Below are positions 60,530-64,000 of a stretch of DNA of 64,000 nucleotides, in pieces. The notes below the pieces were generated by a model. It ran no database searches and was not told the origin of the DNA. It saw nothing but the letters and a program-made list of their open reading frames with translations. Origin of the DNA: Polytrichum commune (taxonomy: Eukaryota > Streptophyta > Polytrichopsida > Polytrichales > Polytrichaceae); assembly GCA_950295325.1 (NCBI GenBank), contig OX485807.1:40952440-41016439 (forward strand). The letters are read 5' to 3'. A program made the translations under genes and the position numbers. Position 1 is the first letter of the stretch. Every line of letters begins with the position of its first letter.

Positions 60530-63500
60530 ATTTCATGGCATCCGGCCAAACACATGAACCACATCTTGGATCTGAGGGCGATGGACATGGCGTTTTTTTG
60601 TTTAGGGTTGCAATGGATCTAAGAGAGGGAGACAATTTCATGGTGGCAGCGAAGCCCATGGACTGGATCTTGGATCTGAGGGCGATGGACAAGGCATTTT
60701 TGGTTTAGGGTTGCAATGGATCCAAGAGAGGGGAACATTTTCATGGCAGTGGCGGAGCACATGAATTGGATTTTGGATCTGAGGGCGATGGACAAGGCGT
60801 TTAGGGTTTAGGGTTGCAATGGATCAAAGAGAGGGACACGGTTTCATAGCATGTGGCCAAACATTTGGACCAAATCTTAGATTTTAGGGTGTAGGACAGG
60901 GCGCTGATGCAATGAATCCAATGGATCCCAAGAGAGGGAAACAATCTTATAACATGCGGCCAAGCATATGCACCAAATCTTGTATTTTAGGGCGTAGGAC
61001 ATGGCGTTGGTCCACTTAATGCAATGCGCACAGCGAGTGTGAGTGCTTGCCAGGACAGGTTCTGCTCTTGGATACAAGCCGGGGGTTTTGACGACCTTAA
61101 TAACCTCAAGGCATCCCAAGTTCGATGCATGTTTGATCCACCAAACGTAAAGTGTACGGGTGGCCAGCTTGCAGGGTCAGCTGCTGAAGTTGTGCAAGTC
61201 AGTGCAGGACAGGCCGTGGAGGATGAATCACATTGCGAGGAGGGTTTAGAATAAGAGGATCATTTTGATGTGAGAGTGGTGGACGCATTTTTACCATGCT
61301 AGTGATAGTTTTTATATATGTTTGAACTACGATTATAACAAATTGTAAGGTTTATGACAGGTATATAGTTTTGTGCAATCATATGTAGTAAATCTTGTAT
61401 TATCACGGTATGCCATGGAATCCAGTGATATCATGCCCTATTCTATCCTATGTTGTCATAGCCTGCCTTAACATGTCATGTTATGTCCTATTATGTCTAG
61501 GCATGTTTTAACTTGTTTTTTTTCTATATTCACCGGTCTGACAACAATGAACACAATGTTTCTACAATCTTGGTTTCCTAGTCCGGATGTTAGTCTTTTT
61601 CCAACTTGTGTCTATACAACTTTCGAATCTCCGCAAATTCCTAGGACCAGGACCAATTTCGAATGACAGGGGAAAAAGAAATGACGCTTCTGGCCTAGGC
61701 ACCATCATTTGAAGTTGCCACTCCGTTGAATGGCCACGCATAAGGGGTCATCTTCAAGCGGGGGTGGATCATTCAATTCCAAATTACCATATTCTTAGTA
61801 ATGATAGAAACAATCTGGATTTTCGTTTGCCCACATCCTCACACTCATGGCATCCCGTGGATGTTTGTCCCAAAGCTCTTTGGCAAGCTTATTGGCTATG
61901 TTGCACACATCAGCTGGCATAATAAAAGTGTCCTTAGTCGCGGGCAAGTTATTTAGGGCACATTGCATGACCACAGACTTGTGCTCTGCCATAACATGAG
62001 CAGACGATTTCCGAGATCTAAGTGTATCAGCTATCCATTGTTTTGTTGTCGTGGACAAACGACCCGATAAGCCAGCCCGCTGCCTTCCAAACTCAGTGCC
62101 ATGATAGGGTTTTCGTCCTTATTAGTATGTGTCATGCAATGAAAATGAATTGTGCAAAGAGATTCATCTAGAAGTAATTGTTTGACAACAAAATTACATT
62201 GACATCCTCTCTTGATGGACATTCCAGCCTGAATCTTACCAACCCTAGTTTTCCTCTTAGGCTTCGTAGATGCCTAGATGAGGGTTTGTGCCTGAAGGAG
62301 CTTGGCCTGTGCATCTTGCACCTTGGCTTGATCCTAGAGATCCTCATCAGGATCGTCCTCATTGAGATCTGGAACAGCCTCTGTCCTTCCTTTCTTCCAA
62401 CATTGTGGTTTTGATGTTGCGTCCTTTTGAGCTTTTTCTACAAGTTTTTACGCCCTTTGTAATGCTTGTCGATGAGATGTTGATTTTTTTTTCTCCAATA
62501 GCACATGTGCAAACACCTTCTGGACCTCTACCTCATATTGTCTAGTGTAGTCCATTGGCCCATACTGGCACCAATAACTACATTGGAGGACACGTCTCAT
62601 GGTTAGTTCAAGCTCTCACGACGTGATAGACCACATGTTCACAATATGGACTAGGTCATGCAGAGGACGCGTGTATGACATGCTTCAATGCTATCTAAAA
62701 ACCAAAATTCGAAGGGGATAAATACAAATTCCATTACATGTTTAAACCCTAAATCCAAAACACCTAAAAAAAACGCAAGAATCGTTACCTGATCTCTTGA
62801 ATTGCAAATTCGGCACGTACTTGCTTCATGTCTTGTTTCTTTATGCATTGCCTAGATTCCTCATGAAAGGTGCAAGGGAACTGCCGGGTTGACATTTCTC
62901 CTTCCAAAAAATCATCTAGCCGAGCCCAATGAATTGTAGCCTTCTGGGTATCCTTTATGTTACCATTGCCGTGATTGGACTTGGCCTCCCACTTTAAATC
63001 TGTCATGTCAAAAGGGCCAGGGGGTGGTACTTGGACAGATGCCAGGACTCTCTGGTACAAATTCCTCCATGACGGACGGATCTTCTTCTCTTGGACTAAA
63101 GTTTGTACTTCCATCACATAAACAAACTCTGGCGTATTCAAATCTGCATCATTCGTATTCAGGTGAGATGCATGGCTTTCATGGTTGACGTTGTGATCTA
63201 CTAAATGTCCTCCATGTGGTCATTGTCCAAGTCTGTGAATAGCCATGAATTCAAATTCCGAAGTGTTTGCATCATTTCCTGTCCCAAGATCCACTACATA
63301 TGCATTGTAGCCACTGTGTCCATGGACTGTAGATCGCTCCTGTGCAAGTTTAGGGTCACCTCTAAAATTTCATATTCTTAAAGGGTTTCCCTCATTTCCG
63401 TCCATTGCATTCAGTGGATCATCGCCTTGTCCTACACCCTGAAACACAAGATCTGGTCCATATGCTTGGCCGCATGTTATGAGATTGTTTGCCTCTCTTG

Positions 63501-64000
63501 GATCCATTGCATTTAGTGGATCAGCGCCCTGTCCTACGCCCTGAAACACAAGATCCGGTCCATGAGCTTGGCCGCATGCCATGAAACTGTGTCCCTCTCT
63601 CTGATCCATTGCAACCTCAAATCCTAAACGCCCTGTCCATCGCCCTCAGATCCAAGATTCAGTCCACGTGCTTGGTCGCATGTCATGAAATTGTATCCTT
63701 CTCTTAGATCCATTGCAACCCTAAACTAGCAACGCCCTGTCCATCGCTTCAAATCCAAAATCCAATTCATGTGCTCCGCCACTGCCATGAAAATGTTCCC
63801 CTCTCTTGGATCCATTGCAACCCTAAACCAAAAATGCCTTGTCCATCGCCCTCAGATCCAAGATCCAGTCCATGGGCTTCGCTGCCACCATGAAATTGTC
63901 TCCCTCTCTTGGATCCATTGCAACCCTAAACAAAAAACGCCATGTCCATCACCCTCAGATCCAAGATGTGGTTCATGTGTTTGGCCGGATGCCATGAAAT
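60530..64000. mobile_element. Large element with long, tandem-repeat-bearing terminal inverted repeats (right end beyond window)
   Basis: 60530-61027 on + matches the reverse complement of 63400-64000 nearly base for base in many blocks, for example CATCCGGCCAAACACATGAA and GTGGCAGCGAAGCCCATGG. Each arm is made of about 105 bp units starting CAATGGATC(C/T)AAGAGAGG and containing GGATCTGAGGGCGATGGACA. In the left arm they start near 60507, 60609, 60714, 60820 and 60920. The right arm has at least one extra unit and continues past 64000. The arms also extend outward from 60530. The space between holds a decayed transposase-like gene. The superfamily is probably Mutator-like. Confidence 0.72.
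61799..63330 (-). pseudogene. Decayed transposase-like gene (possibly Mutator-like) inside the tandem-TIR element
   Basis: Read on the minus strand. The 5' part at 63330-62788 is open apart from one stop near 63227, and its best stretch encodes PEFVYVMEVQTLVQEKKIRP and a WEAKSNHG region. It ends at a possible splice donor AG|GTAACG. The 3' part at about 62640-61799 reads CQYGPMDYTRQYEVEVQKVF, then KRGCQCNFVVKQ with a Cys/His cluster (CxC...HFHC...H), and ends ELWDKHPRDAMSVRMWANEN. At least three in-frame stops and a frameshift near 62105 interrupt it. Cys/His clusters of this kind are found in the N-terminal DNA-binding part of Mutator-like transposases, but no DDE core was seen. The family call is tentative. 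Confidence 0.5.

Noticed and set aside
61024-61254. 76-codon plus-strand frame between the long inverted repeats
   Set aside because: It could be a terminal exon but has no family features, and no upstream exon was found. Left unassigned.

Overview
The window is eukaryotic nuclear DNA from a land plant, but the sequence does not identify the species. The plant assignment rests on three things: an intron-containing S-domain/bulb-lectin receptor kinase gene, a plant-type PIF/Harbinger transposon, and a very high density of small inverted-repeat elements (MITEs). Most of the 64 kb is AT-rich intergenic DNA without genes. Only three intact protein-coding genes can be supported. One is a host gene and two belong to a transposon.

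Layout. From 1 to 30 kb the DNA is intergenic and holds MITE families, two tRNA-derived SINE-like copies and microsatellites. At 28.68-30.04 kb three TTA-targeting MITEs sit end to end, separated only by single TTA trinucleotides. The last of them is an almost perfect 517 bp palindrome. It is followed 137 bp later by a complete 4.37 kb PIF/Harbinger element (30183-34547) with TTA duplications, a DDE transposase on + and a Myb/trihelix-like accessory protein with one predicted intron on -. From 34.5 to 49 kb there are more MITEs, a hAT-type MITE with a perfect 8 bp duplication at 39.6 kb, a SINE-like copy at 45.7 kb and a tandem array of about 200 bp units at 48.0-48.8 kb. At 49.04-53.11 kb lies the host gene on -, a four-exon receptor-like kinase predicted at 943 aa, noticeably more GC-rich than its surroundings. 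From 54 to 64 kb there is a decayed hAT transposase 3' end, a 1.9 kb fold-back element, a decayed LINE fragment, and a large element with long terminal inverted repeats built of about 105 bp tandem units. That last element runs off the right edge.

Functional links. The two Harbinger genes are the usual two-protein set, a nuclease and a DNA-binding partner. The element's GGGCATCTG-CAG ends resemble the ends of the neighbouring palindromic MITE, so the element could be its source of transposase. The most unusual observation is that the third intron of the receptor kinase is, almost end to end, a copy of a MITE family found elsewhere in the window. One splice site lies in the element's terminus and the other in the duplicated target, so splicing restores the presumed pre-insertion exon.

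All exon boundaries and element ends were read by eye from the sequence. No database search or expression data was used.
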